Assembly: GCA_905221125.1 (NCBI GenBank)
Contig: CAJNBY010000007.1
Location: 1-64,000, forward strand
Length of the DNA: 64,000 nucleotides
Reading direction: 5' to 3'
Source: a bacterium
GTDB taxonomy: Bacteria; Bacillota; Bacilli; Lactobacillales; Streptococcaceae
Position numbers and translations under genes: made by a program
The notes under the pieces: model-generated
Database searches by the model: none
Seen by the model: the letters and a program-made list of their open reading frames with translations, nothing else
What the model was told of the DNA's origin: nothing
In this document: positions 1 to 8,910 of the stretch, piece by piece
How the letters are laid out: each line of letters starts with the position of its first letter
Position numbering within the stretch: the stretch's first letter is position 1

Positions 1-28
1 ATCATCATAAGTTAATTTCATAATAAAA

Positions 29-71
29 GCACCCCAAAAGTTAGATTTTTTCTGTCTAACTTTTGGGGTGC
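29..71 (-). terminator. Rho-independent terminator of the ABC exporter gene
   Basis: A perfect 17-bp inverted repeat (29-45 with 55-71) closes a 9-base loop. Read on the minus strand it is followed by a T-rich stretch, so it ends the transcript of the exporter gene at 119-1666. Confidence 0.85.
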
Positions 72-118
72 AGTTCAATTCGGGTTCCTTGCTTTTTAAC
101 ATCGTATGTTATAGAGTA

Positions 119-1666
119 TTATTTTTCTTTGCTTAAGTGAATGACTTGGTCGTAGTGTTTTAAGTCTTCTTCTGTGTAGTGGTGAATGACTTCTATGACT
201 GTCTGTGGTAGGGACAAGAGTAAGTCACTGATCTTTCTGCTATTTTCCAAGTCAAGATTGGCCTTAATTTCATCTGCTAAGATGAGTTGGCTATCGTGGT
301 AGAGGGCGCGGGAGATTTCAAGGCGTTGTTTCTCGCCACCAGACAGACTATCATTGCTGAGCGTTCGATTTTTCAAATGTTCTAACCCCGTTTTTTTGAG
401 GATGTGAGTTAAAATTTCTTCTTTTTTATCCAGTCCTAGAAGGATATTGTCTTCCAGAGATAGCGTGTCAAAGTAATGGCTATCTTGGAGGATATAGGAA
501 CTAAAGCTTGTGATTTCTTGACGTGACAGGTTTTGACCAGCAAAGCTAATCTGTCCACTTGTCGGTGTCTCTTCTCCATGAATGATATTGAGTAGGGTTG
601 TTTTACCAGAGCCACTTTCCCCGATAATGGCGATTTTTTCTCCTTGCTTAATGTGCATGGAAATCGGAGACAGGAGGCTATTCCCATCTTTTTCTAGGGA
701 GATGGTGTTAAGCTGGATAGGGAAAATATTTTCTATGCTTCTAGGCGAGATGAAGTTAGACTGGCCCAAAAGTTTTTGGTATTTGTTGAGAAGAGTTCTA
801 TTCGCTTTTCGGGTGTTGGTAAAGTAAGCCAACTCTTGGAATTGATAACCGATATTATGGGAAACCAGATAGATGGCCACAAAACTCGCTGCATCTAAAT
901 AATTATAGTAGGTCATAAAGCCACCGATGACGATAGGTGTGACAGAACAAAAGGCATCGATGCTATTGATCAAGAGACTGTTTAAAGTTCGTTGCTTTTC
1001 ATAGTTGATTTCGGCATCTAGACTGGTTTGTAATTGCTTTTGATAGCGAGCAAAAAAGAAATCTTGTCCCTGATAATGGCGAATTTGTTGGCTGCCACCA
1101 ATAAAATTTGTCAAGCTTGATAAGTAGCTCTGGTTAACAGTTGACCGCTTTTCAGAAAGTGAATCCAAGCGCTTTGATCCGATAGCACTGCAGAGTACAG
1201 GAAAGGAGTAGAAGAGGATGAAAATCAAGCCTAAGTAAAAATTGGTCCACAAGGCATAGAGAATGGACACAGTGGTGAAACCAAGAGAAGAAATGATGAT
1301 GACGGTTGGCTCGATATAGCTTTCTTCTAGTTGCTTGACGTCGTTTTCTAGGTCAGACAAAATATCCTTTTCATCAATCTCATAACTGCTTAAAAATCGC
1401 TTGAAAATAGCACTCTTGATTCCATATTTAAAGTCAGTAATCAAACGGGCGTAGTAATAGCGTTTCCCAGCTAAGCCTAGTAATAGAATGAGGTTTCCAA
1501 GGATTCCCAAAATCAAAACTTTCCAAAGAAGGCCTAGTTCTTGATTGGTAAAACTAGCAACAATATTCTGAACAAGGGCTGGCGTGATAATTGCTTCCAG
1601 CCAAGTAATGCCAATAGAAAAGAAGTAAAGTAAGAGGTGGTTCTTAGTAACAAATCTTCTCAGCAT
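119..1666 (-). CDS. ABC exporter half-transporter, membrane domain fused to ATPase
   Basis: 515 residues. The N-terminal ~300 residues contain about five or six hydrophobic segments, as in ABC exporter membrane domains. The ATPase follows: Walker A GESGSGKTT at 349-357, signature LSGGEK at 441-446, and Walker B LILADE at 461-466. A half-transporter works as a dimer, and no second half is adjacent, so a homodimer or a distant partner is inferred. The substrate is unknown; a peptide or small hydrophobic compound is only a guess from the family. It is a single-gene unit with its own downstream hairpin (29-71) and a 274-bp upstream gap. The start ATG at 1666 follows a GGAGG-like site (cctcc on the plus strand, 1677-1681). 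Confidence 0.85.
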   Translation of the reverse strand: MLRRFVTKNHLLLYFFSIGITWLEAIITPALVQNIVASFTNQELGLLWKVLILGILGNLILLLGLAGKRYYYARLITDFKYGIKSAIFKRFLSSYEIDEKDILSDLENDVKQLEESYIEPTVIIISSLGFTTVSILYALWTNFYLGLIFILFYSFPVLCSAIGSKRLDSLSEKRSTVNQSYLSSLTNFIGGSQQIRHYQGQDFFFARYQKQLQTSLDAEINYEKQRTLNSLLINSIDAFCSVTPIVIGGFMTYYNYLDAASFVAIYLVSHNIGYQFQELAYFTNTRKANRTLLNKYQKLLGQSNFISPRSIENIFPIQLNTISLEKDGNSLLSPISMHIKQGEKIAIIGESGSGKTTLLNIIHGEETPTSGQISFAGQNLSRQEITSFSSYILQDSHYFDTLSLEDNILLGLDKKEEILTHILKKTGLEHLKNRTLSNDSLSGGEKQRLEISRALYHDSQLILADEIKANLDLENSRKISDLLLSLPQTVIEVIHHYTEEDLKHYDQVIHLSKEK

Positions 1667-1806
1667 AAAGACTTGACCTCCTTATCGATATACATGTAAT
1701 CAGTTTTAAAGTTATTATACTCCTTTATCTCAAATACTTCATATAAAAATATAAATTTTGTGGATATACAATTAAATGACAATGTCGTAATGTAACAGAT
1801 TAAAAC

Positions 1807-1849
1807 AAAAAGCGAACAAAACAGAATTCATTGTTTCGATTCGCTTTTT
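1807..1849 (-). terminator. Hairpin terminator in the 1667-1940 gap
   Basis: AAAAAGCGAA (1807-1816) pairs with TTCGCTTTTT (1840-1849), with T-runs on both strands. It lies just past the end of the choline-binding protein gene (1941) and should stop its minus-strand transcript before the exporter gene. The rest of 1667-1940 is AT-rich, with no gene seen; it presumably holds the exporter promoter. Confidence 0.75.
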
Positions 1850-1940
1850 GTATTATTATCTAGATTTTTCTTGTAGCTCTGATAACATTTAGTCTGAGCA
1901 GGTACACTAATAACCGATGGAAAAAAATATGTACTTTAGA

Positions 1941-3023
1941 TTATTTCCAAGCGCCACTGGCATCTACATAGTAACCATCAGGTGTGTAGGTATTGTGAAG
2001 CATCTTACCTGATGAAGCAAGGTAATACCAAGAGCCGCTATCTTTCACCCAGCCTGTTGCCATAGAGCCTGAGTTGTTTAGATAATACCAAGATCCACTA
2101 TCTTTGATCCAACCTGTCGCCATAGAACCTGAGTCTTTTAGGTAATACCAAGAGTGATTATCATATAGCCAATCACTAGCAATCATAGCTCCTGATGATT
2201 TAAAGGCATACCAGTTGCCACCCTGATAGAGCCAAGTTTGATTGAACATGACTCCTTTATCATTCATAAAGTACCAAGTTCCCTTATCCTTAACCCAAGC
2301 ATTTTTAACTAATTGCCCTTGTTTTTGATAGTACCACTTTTCACTGTAATCCTTTTTTAGCCAGCTTTCTGCTTTTACAATCGGATAAAGTATTTTGAAG
2401 GCTCCTGCCCCCCTGTAGGAATGACTGATAACTCCTGGTTTTTGAAGTTTCAATTCTTCATAGTCGTCTGCCCAAGCAAAGACTTTTTGACCATTGAGAG
2501 TCTCTGGTAAGGTAGCAGTGTAGGTCTTGGTTTGATAGTCCCATTTTGCATCAAGGTAGGTGTGTTGATCATTTGATTCGTCAATACGGAAGTAACCACT
2601 CTTTCCACCGTCATTATATACATCATCTACTACTTTAGTGGACCAGGTCTTTACTTCATTTCCGCTCTTGGCTTCTACCTTGATATCTCCTCTATAGCCA
2701 TAAGGTACATAGAAATTCAGGTAACGCCCCTCTGTACCGACCATAGACTTGTCCTTTTCTTGACCTAGGAAATTGATAGTCTGATCTTGACCATTGAGAC
2801 TGACTGTCCACTCGATTTTCTCAGTTTTTGGCAAATCCAAGACTTTGATATCTACTTCATGGCCATTGTTAAATCGAAGAATTTTGCCATCTTGATACTT
2901 AACGCCACCCTTAATAACCCACTCTTCTTCAAGATCGAAGGCCTTTCCCGAATGAGGGAAAGCTAGTAAAGCTAAACCTGCTATAGACAAACCGAATAGT
3001 GTGATTTTTTTTGATACTTTCAT
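1941..3023 (-). CDS. Choline-binding surface protein with unrecognised N-terminal domain
   Basis: 360 residues. A signal peptide covers about residues 1-29 (KVSKK, hydrophobic core, cleavage near GKA). Residues ~30-220 form a domain I do not recognise, rich in beta-type sequence (many K/D/Y/W/G, no cysteine). From ~225 to the end run about six 20-residue choline-binding repeats with the GW/WYYL/SGSM pattern, which hold the protein to choline on teichoic acids. The gene starts 12 bp after the end of the caspase-like gene (3036), so the two are probably one transcript. A function cannot be assigned. A physical link to the caspase-like neighbour (as substrate, inhibitor or partner) is speculation from the pairing. 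Confidence 0.85.
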   Translation of the reverse strand: MKVSKKITLFGLSIAGLALLAFPHSGKAFDLEEEWVIKGGVKYQDGKILRFNNGHEVDIKVLDLPKTEKIEWTVSLNGQDQTINFLGQEKDKSMVGTEGRYLNFYVPYGYRGDIKVEAKSGNEVKTWSTKVVDDVYNDGGKSGYFRIDESNDQHTYLDAKWDYQTKTYTATLPETLNGQKVFAWADDYEELKLQKPGVISHSYRGAGAFKILYPIVKAESWLKKDYSEKWYYQKQGQLVKNAWVKDKGTWYFMNDKGVMFNQTWLYQGGNWYAFKSSGAMIASDWLYDNHSWYYLKDSGSMATGWIKDSGSWYYLNNSGSMATGWVKDSGSWYYLASSGKMLHNTYTPDGYYVDASGAWK

Positions 3024-3035
3024 TTTCTTAACTCC

Positions 3036-4237
3036 TTATTTTTGAAATAAAACAAATTGACTGTTTTCTGGATAAACTGATACATGTTGCTCTTCGTGAA
3101 TTTTTGATGCAGCTTCAAGGACTAGAGGATAAGAGTATTGATACAGTTCCTCTAAAGTGATTTTTCCGTCAGTATTGGAAATGATTTTATTTTGAAGTGA
3201 ATCCCAACCTGTACCCATTGCCCAGTATCTGGTGGCAAGACTACCTACTCCGACTGCACTATACGATTTTTCACCTTTCCAAGAGGCACATAGTACGAGG
3301 AACTTAGAATCAAGCATTTCACCATTCTTGCTTGCTAGATCTCCTGTTGAAAATCCTGCCAAAAATGCTTGTTCATCAAATCTTTCTTCAGACTTGGAGA
3401 CGGCCTTTTCATCTGATTTACCTACATCTATAATTGTTCCTGAATAGCAACAATCCAGCATAACCACAAACTTACCTTTGTATTGTTTCAGTAGAGATGT
3501 CAATTCCCAGCCTGAAAATGTCTGACCATCGCTACCAAGATAGATTCTTCCGTCTCTTCCTCCATGACAAGTAAGGTAAAGATAGTTCACATCGCTTTCG
3601 CTAGAAGATTTGAAAAGCTCTTGCATTTTTGCAATAATCTCGGACTTAGTTTTATCTGGGAAACGAACAACTTTACTAAAGTTTTGGTTACTAAAAACCT
3701 TTTCCATAGCATTAACGTCTTCGATAGGTACTTCTATCGTTGATGTTTCACCAAGAACTAAAGCACGGCGATTAATCGTTTGTCTTGCTCCACTACTAGC
3801 AAAGAAATAAGTATCATCTCCAATATTGTGCCAACCTGTCTGCATAGCACCGCTATCAGCTAAATAATATTGTTTTCCTTCGATAGTCTGTAGGCCAGTT
3901 TGCATGACACCGCTAGTATTTAAATAGTACCAACTACCAGAAATCAAACACCAGCCTGTTTTCATAGCACCACTATCATCTAGATAATACCAATTTCCAT
4001 ATTCATTAAACCAACCTGTTTTCATCCAACCTTCACTATCAAAATAGTACAGGTTTCATTAATCTTTTCCCACCCGTTTCTAGTGTAAGAACCGTTAGAA
4101 TGTTTATACCACCAACTGCCATTGGAGTGACTATAAGCCTAGGGAGAGATAGATTCTTGAGCAGAAACTGGTTTATTTACTGCTAGTGTTGTCGCTAGGC
4201 TCGGTAAAGCAACTGATGACAATAAAATTTTTTTCAT
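3036..4237 (-). pseudogene. Broken secreted caspase-like (C14) choline-binding protein gene
   Basis: The full frame would be 401 codons from ATG at 4237. The first 32 codons encode a signal peptide (MKKILLSSVALPSLATTLAV, then a VSA cleavage-like site) and end in an in-frame TAG at 4139-4141. One base is also missing near 4050, where the repeat motif WYYFD loses a G of its TGG codon. Downstream of the lesions, 3036-4025 stays open for 329 codons: four 20-residue choline-binding repeats (1-80), then a caspase-like domain. Its dyad is visible as CHGG (His154) and DCCYSG (Cys193, the D-x-C-x-S-G pattern of family C14). Homology to caspases/metacaspases is clear from these motifs; the substrate is unknown. 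As read, no secreted protein can be made without suppression plus frameshifting. Sequencing error could explain either lesion alone, less easily both. Confidence 0.85.
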
Positions 4238-4244
4238 AATGATA

Positions 4245-4273
4245 TTGTCCTTTCTGTTTTATTTTTGTATAAT
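4245..4273 (+). promoter_or_regulatory. Promoter of the Rgg-type regulator gene
   Basis: TTGTCC (4245-4250), a 17-base spacer and a perfect TATAAT (4268-4273) lie in the 98-bp divergent region between the broken caspase-like gene and the regulator. Any operator for the minus-strand surface-protein genes must overlap this promoter. Confidence 0.65.
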
Positions 4274-4335
4274 CATAATCATATCACAAATAAAAAAACA
4301 GGTTTTATTTTTTGCAGAAATGGAAGAGGAATGCT

Positions 4336-5199
4336 ATGGAAAATTTTGGAGCAGTTTTAAAGGATATCCGTATTTCAAAAAATTTTCGTCTTAAAGATTT
4401 GGCTTGTGATAAGATTAGTGAGTCAACTATTTCTCGTTTCGAAAATGGGATTACAAAATTATCTATTGATCATTTTTATATTTTGTTAAATCGCCTGGGG
4501 ATCTCATTTTCGGAATTTGAAGAATTAGTCCATTGCTATTATTCCAAAAAAGAATGTTTTTTTGAAGAACTAGAGCATGCTGTGAACTCTTCAGATATCG
4601 TTTTGTTACAAGAACTAATAAAGAAAATAGAACTAAAACAAAAGCAGGAAAAAAGTTTATGCAATTGTCACATAAAGTTGATTGCTGAACAACAGATTAA
4701 TCGCCTTGCAACCCTTCCTTACAATGCATCTAAATGTAATGAGCTAATCAAGTATTTGCTTTCTGTAGATAATTGGATGGAGTATGAACTGAAAATTTTC
4801 TATAATTCGGTGTTTTTTATGAACACTAAGACCATAAGCTTATTATATAGAGTGGTAATCAAGAAAACACGACATTTTTTAAAAACAGATATGGGAACAC
4901 ATAGAGTAATTCCTTTATATTTATTTAATTTAGAATTATTATTAAAAAATAATTTGTTAGATAGCGCTCAATTTTTTATAGATGATTTAGAAAATTTACT
5001 GACTAGACAAGGATATTATTTTGAAAAGACTTATTTACTTTTTTTAAAAGGTATTTATCTCATAAAAACGAATCAAGTAGAGTTAGGTAAAAAAGAATGT
5101 TCCAAAGCTATGAAAATATGTAAGGAATATAATGATAGTGTCACAATAGAGAAATTAAATAAGACCTTTAAATCAGATTTAAAAGGATTTGTTTTTTAA
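4336..5199 (+). CDS. Rgg/MutR-family transcriptional regulator
   Basis: 287 residues. An N-terminal XRE-type helix-turn-helix (about residues 5-65, with the segment SESTISRFENG as recognition region) is followed by an all-helical C-terminal domain of the length typical of Rgg/MutR/PlcR regulators. ATG 4336 is chosen because GGAAGAGGA sits 5 bases before it; an upstream TTG at 4312 has no such site. It is divergent from the caspase-like/choline-binding genes, and Rgg proteins often control the neighbouring gene, so it probably regulates that pair. Many Rggs respond to short exported peptides, but I saw no SHP-like peptide gene beside it. The coding sequence is more AT-rich than the housekeeping genes to its right, consistent with accessory DNA. 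Confidence 0.85.
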   Translation: MENFGAVLKDIRISKNFRLKDLACDKISESTISRFENGITKLSIDHFYILLNRLGISFSEFEELVHCYYSKKECFFEELEHAVNSSDIVLLQELIKKIELKQKQEKSLCNCHIKLIAEQQINRLATLPYNASKCNELIKYLLSVDNWMEYELKIFYNSVFFMNTKTISLLYRVVIKKTRHFLKTDMGTHRVIPLYLFNLELLLKNNLLDSAQFFIDDLENLLTRQGYYFEKTYLLFLKGIYLIKTNQVELGKKECSKAMKICKEYNDSVTIEKLNKTFKSDLKGFVF

Positions 5200-5228
5200 A
5201 TAAAGTTAGACAGAAAATGAGATAAAAG

Positions 5229-5268
5229 AAAAAGGATAGCCTCTCTGCGATGAGATGTTATCCTTTTT
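5229..5268. terminator. Bidirectional terminator between convergent genes
   Basis: AAAAAGGATA (5229-5238) pairs with TATCCTTTTT (5259-5268). It serves both the regulator (ends 5199, plus) and the ABC permease (ends 5279, minus). Confidence 0.85.
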
Positions 5269-5278
5269 GATTTTAAAA

Positions 5279-6046
5279 TTATTGCAAATTAACCTTGTTT
5301 TTCAAGATATAGTAGGTTCCGAGATAAAAGATAGCTATGAAAATGAGTTCTTCAAAAATGCCTGTACTTGCTCCCATATAGAAATTATCATTAAATCCTG
5401 CAAGTGAATTGACATAGAAGTTAGTACTGGTATTGAAGAAGACTTCAATAAATCCAATGACGATTTGGATACCAATGTAGGCTGCAACAGCGAGTGCTGT
5501 ACGGTATTCATTGAAAAGCTGTCCAATGGAAATAGCCAGGTAGATGCAGAGGATTCCTGAAATGGTATTTAGTAGGAAGGATATACCTGTAAGAAAGATC
5601 TGAGGGAGATGAGTTTCTACAAATGTAATCACATAAGAAAGAGGAATCCATTCTGAAACCGTTATAGTCACAATAAGAAAAGCACTTAGAGCCAGTACAG
5701 CCGAGCTAAGTATAGACCAGATGAAGGCTCCGACTAATTTAGCAGTGATGATATGGTGTTCAGAAACTGGCAAGGTCAAAGTCAGATAGCCTTGGCGGTC
5801 ATAGACACTTCCTTTGAAGCGTTTGATAATCAAGAAAAGAGTTGAAATCCCCAGTGTAATCATCAAACCACCAAAGACGAGAGCCAGAAAGATAAATAGG
5901 AAAGGTTGGCTATCTTTGAAAGATATATAATTATAGTAGTGGCCTTGCATTCCTATGGGGATAGAAAGGGCTAGAACAGCAGCGTAGAGGGCTAAATACC
6001 ACTTGTTAACATTTTTAAATTCGTAGCGAACTAAATTCCAAAACAT
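5279..6046 (-). CDS. ABC-2 type permease of a GntR-linked transporter
   Basis: 255 residues with about six strongly hydrophobic segments and no ATPase motif, matching ABC-2 family permeases. It is the last gene of a three-gene minus-strand operon (GntR regulator, ATPase, permease), starting 15 bp after the ATPase stop. The substrate is unknown. In related YtrA-type systems of Firmicutes, such transporters respond to cell-envelope antibiotics; that role here is inferred from architecture only. Confidence 0.85.
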   Translation of the reverse strand: MFWNLVRYEFKNVNKWYLALYAAVLALSIPIGMQGHYYNYISFKDSQPFLFIFLALVFGGLMITLGISTLFLIIKRFKGSVYDRQGYLTLTLPVSEHHIITAKLVGAFIWSILSSAVLALSAFLIVTITVSEWIPLSYVITFVETHLPQIFLTGISFLLNTISGILCIYLAISIGQLFNEYRTALAVAAYIGIQIVIGFIEVFFNTSTNFYVNSLAGFNDNFYMGASTGIFEELIFIAIFYLGTYYILKNKVNLQ

Positions 6047-6061
6047 AATAATCTCCTTTGC

Positions 6062-6757
6062 TTAGGCCTTAAATTCCTGACGGAAGAGCTGGTCAATGGA
6101 TTCACCTGACTCGTAGCGAATATCATCTACATTACCTTGACGGACGACTTTTCCGTCTTTGAGAAAGACAATTTCATCTAAGATTGGCTCGATATCAGAA
6201 ATCAAGTGGGTAGAAATCAAAACGGTAGAAGTTGGGGAGTAGTTGTTGATAATGGTATTGAGGATATACTCACGGGCTGCTGGGTCCACTCCACCAATAG
6301 GTTCGTCCAGAACGTAGAGACGAGCATCACGGCTCATAACCAAAATCAGTTGGACCTTTTCCTTGTTCCCTTTTGATAGTTTCTTGAGACGACTATTTTC
6401 ATCAATGCCAAGGTCCGCAAGCAGATGATGGGCACGTTCCAGATTGAAATCTTTATAGAAGGTCTTAAAGTAGGTTAGGGCTTCTTTGACCTTCATTTGT
6501 TCATTGAGATAGGTTGTATCCGGCAAATAAGCTACGATAGCCTTGGTTGCTGGGCTTGGGTCCATGTCGTTGATGAGGACACGTCCTTGGTCTGGTTGTA
6601 AGAGGCCATTGATTAGTTTAATCAAGGTTGTTTTCCCTGAGCCGTTTGGTCCAAGGAGACCAACAATTTTTCCAGCTGGAATGTCAAGAGAAACATTTTC
6701 AAGGGCTGGGGTTGCTCCATAAGATTTGGATACATTTTCAAATGCTAGTAATGACAT
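6062..6757 (-). CDS. ABC transporter ATPase of the GntR-linked operon
   Basis: 231 residues. Walker A GPNGSGKT (36-43), a signature segment LSKGNKEKV, and Walker B LYVLDEP followed by the D-loop GGVD are all present. The LSKGNK variant instead of LSGGQ is common in drug or lipid exporters of this subfamily. It pairs with the permease downstream and lies 4 bp after the GntR gene. Confidence 0.9.
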   Translation of the reverse strand: MSLLAFENVSKSYGATPALENVSLDIPAGKIVGLLGPNGSGKTTLIKLINGLLQPDQGRVLINDMDPSPATKAIVAYLPDTTYLNEQMKVKEALTYFKTFYKDFNLERAHHLLADLGIDENSRLKKLSKGNKEKVQLILVMSRDARLYVLDEPIGGVDPAAREYILNTIINNYSPTSTVLISTHLISDIEPILDEIVFLKDGKVVRQGNVDDIRYESGESIDQLFRQEFKA

Positions 6758-6761
6758 AGGC

Positions 6762-7127
6762 TTAAACTCCTTTAATATAATCGCCGACTACGCCTGGTAG
6801 TTCTTCTTTTTCATAGCCAAAATGGGTCATGGAGGAAACGAAGTGTTCCAATTCTTCTTCCGATAATTGTTTGCGTGATTGGGCGATCAGTTCCTTATCT
6901 TCAGTCACAAATCGTCCAGTTGTTCGCTTGCTGTAGACAAATCCTTCTCGTTCAAGGTCTGACAAGGCTCTTTGGATGGTGTTTGGATTGACACCGGCCT
7001 CGCTAGCCAGCTCTCGCACGGTTGGAAGTTGTTGATTGGGTTCCAGCGTATGGGAAACAATCTGAAGCTTGATTTTCTCCATAATCTGTAAATAGATGGG
7101 TTTTTTGTTGTCAAATGTCCAGGACAT
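6762..7127 (-). CDS. GntR-family (YtrA subfamily) transcriptional regulator
   Basis: 121 residues. A winged helix-turn-helix covers about residues 10-75 (with QLPTVRELASEAGVNPNTIQRA as its core), followed by a short ~45-residue tail. This is the short layout of the YtrA subgroup, which lacks a large ligand domain. It is first in the operon and probably autoregulates it from the strong promoter at 7165-7193. Confidence 0.9.
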   Translation of the reverse strand: MSWTFDNKKPIYLQIMEKIKLQIVSHTLEPNQQLPTVRELASEAGVNPNTIQRALSDLEREGFVYSKRTTGRFVTEDKELIAQSRKQLSEEELEHFVSSMTHFGYEKEELPGVVGDYIKGV

Positions 7128-7164
7128 CTTGGTCTCCTTTCTCTTATCTCTTTGTCTTAATTAA

Positions 7165-7193
7165 ATAATACAACAAAACAAAAAACTTGTCAA
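7165..7193 (-). promoter_or_regulatory. Promoter of the gntR-ABC operon
   Basis: On the minus strand, TTGACA (7193-7188), a 17-base spacer and TATTAT (7170-7165). The -35 lies in the short palindrome CTTGTCAAG (7186-7194), a possible operator half-site. Confidence 0.75.
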
Positions 7194-7211
7194 GCAAAAA
7201 GAAGAATTGTT

Positions 7212-7239
7212 TTGGGAATCGCTTAAAAAATGGTATAAT
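7212..7239 (+). promoter_or_regulatory. Promoter of nrdR-dnaB-dnaI
   Basis: TTGGGA (7212-7217), a 16-base spacer and an extended -10, TGG-TATAAT (7231-7239). Transcription would start near 7246, downstream of the alternative TTG codon at 7207. This supports the NrdR start at 7267. Confidence 0.7.
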
Positions 7240-7266
7240 GAAAAGAAAACGATAAGGAGGGAAAGG

Positions 7267-7740
7267 ATGCGTTGTCCAAAATGTGGGGCTACCAAGTCAA
7301 GTGTTATCGATAGTCGCCAAGCAGAAGAAGGGAACACCATTCGTAGAAGACGTGAGTGCGACGAATGCCAGCACCGTTTTACGACCTACGAACGGGTAGA
7401 AGAAAGAACCTTAGTGGTCGTTAAAAAAGATGGCACACGGGAACAATTCTCCAGAGATAAAATCTTTAATGGAATTATCCGCTCAGCCCAGAAACGTCCT
7501 GTGTCAAGTGATGAAATCAACATGGTAGTCAATCGTATCGAACAGAAACTCCGTGGTCGAAATGAAAACGAAATTCAAAGTGAGGACATTGGTTCACTCG
7601 TCATGGAGGAGTTGGCTGAGTTAGATGAGATTACCTATGTACGTTTTGCCAGTGTCTATCGTAGTTTTAAGGATGTGAGTGAGCTAGAGAGCTTGCTCCA
7701 ACAAATCACTCAGTCCTCTAAAAAGAAAAAGGAAAGATAA
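7267..7740 (+). CDS. nrdR: Transcriptional repressor NrdR
   Basis: 157 residues. An N-terminal zinc ribbon (Cys3, Cys6, Cys31, Cys34) is followed by an ATP-cone domain (about 48-140). NrdR is a nucleotide-sensing repressor of ribonucleotide reductase genes. ATG 7267 follows AAGGAGGGAAAGG closely and starts with MRCPKC as in the family; the longer frame from 7207 would put 20 non-homologous residues in front. dnaB begins on the base after its stop codon. Confidence 0.95.
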
Positions 7741-8910
7741 ATGAAGCCAATTGACCGTTTTTCTTATCTAAAGAATAATCGGGTGTCGCAAGATACCTCA
7801 TCTCTGGTACAGTGCTACCTCCCGATTATCGGTCAGGAGGCACTGAGCCTTTATCTTTATACAATCAGTTTTTGGGACAATGGCAGAAAGGAATACCTCT
7901 TTTCAAGCATTCTCAACCATCTCAACTTTGGGATGGATAGACTGATAAAATCCCTGAAAATCCTATCTGCTTTCAATCTCTTGACCCTCTATCAAAAGGG
8001 TGATGCTTATCAGCTAGCCCTCCATGCTCCTCTCTCGAGTCAAGATTTCTTAGAACATCCTGTTTATCGCAGACTCTTGGAGAAAAAGATTGGCGATGCA
8101 GCTGTGGAGGATTTGAAAGTTGAAAGTGCTGATGGTGAAGAAATCTCTGTCTCACTCAATCAAGTCTTTCCAGATTTGGCAGAGCTGGGAAGTCAAGAAG
8201 ACCTTGGTCTCAAGAAGAAAGTGGCCAATGATTTTGACTTGGACCATTTTCGTCAGCTGATGGCTCGAGATGGGCTTCGTTTTGCGGATGAGCAGTCAGA
8301 TGTCTTGAATCTGTTTGCTATTGCCGAGGAGAAAAAATGGACTTGGTTTGAGACCTATCAATTGGCCAAGTCAACAGCTGTTTCCCAGGTTATTTCAACC
8401 AAACGCATGCGGGAAAAAATTGCTCAAAAACCAGTTTCCTCTGACTTTAATCCTAAGGAAGCAACCATTATTAAAGAAGCCAAAAGTAAGACTGCTCTGC
8501 AGTTCTTGGCAGAAATCAAGCAGACACGCAAGGGAACCATTACCCAAACAGAAAGAGAACTCTTGCAACAGATGGCTGGCTTGGGCTTGCTGGACGAAGT
8601 CATCAATATCATTCTCTTATTGACCTTTAATAAAGTGGATTCGGCAAATATCAATGAGAAATATGCCATGAAGGTAGCAAATGACTATGCCTATCAAAAG
8701 ATACATTCGGCAGAAGAAGCAGTCTTGCGCATTCGTGAACGTGGGCAAAAGAGTCAGGCTCAAAAGGCTAGTAAACCCGGTCCTGCCAAGTCCAATGTAC
8801 CCAAGTGGAGCAATCCAGATTATAAGAATGAAACCAGCGAGGAAACTCGTCTGGAACTAGAGCGTAAGAAACAAGAACTATTAGCTCGATTAGAAAAAGG
8901 AGGAGATTAG
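7741..8910 (+). CDS. dnaB: Replication initiation / membrane attachment protein DnaB (helicase co-loader)
   Basis: 389 residues. This is the Firmicutes DnaB of the DnaD/DnaB family, not the replicative helicase. It acts with DnaD and DnaI to load the helicase at oriC and at restart sites. A DnaB-type N-terminal winged-helix region is followed by a DnaB_2/DDBH domain around residues 200-335 and a charged, lysine-rich tail. It is coupled tightly to nrdR (0 bp) and dnaI (0 bp). Confidence 0.92.
   Translation: MKPIDRFSYLKNNRVSQDTSSLVQCYLPIIGQEALSLYLYTISFWDNGRKEYLFSSILNHLNFGMDRLIKSLKILSAFNLLTLYQKGDAYQLALHAPLSSQDFLEHPVYRRLLEKKIGDAAVEDLKVESADGEEISVSLNQVFPDLAELGSQEDLGLKKKVANDFDLDHFRQLMARDGLRFADEQSDVLNLFAIAEEKKWTWFETYQLAKSTAVSQVISTKRMREKIAQKPVSSDFNPKEATIIKEAKSKTALQFLAEIKQTRKGTITQTERELLQQMAGLGLLDEVINIILLLTFNKVDSANINEKYAMKVANDYAYQKIHSAEEAVLRIRERGQKSQAQKASKPGPAKSNVPKWSNPDYKNETSEETRLELERKKQELLARLEKGGD

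Noticed and set aside
4238..4335. A short hydrophobic peptide gene for the Rgg-type regulator
   Set aside because: I looked on both strands of the divergent region and past 5199 and saw no small frame with a basic start and hydrophobic end.
7207..7266. Longer start for nrdR at TTG 7207
   Set aside because: The TATAAT at 7234-7239 lies inside this extension, so the message would start after it. The zinc-ribbon start MRCPKC with a strong ribosome site is at 7267.
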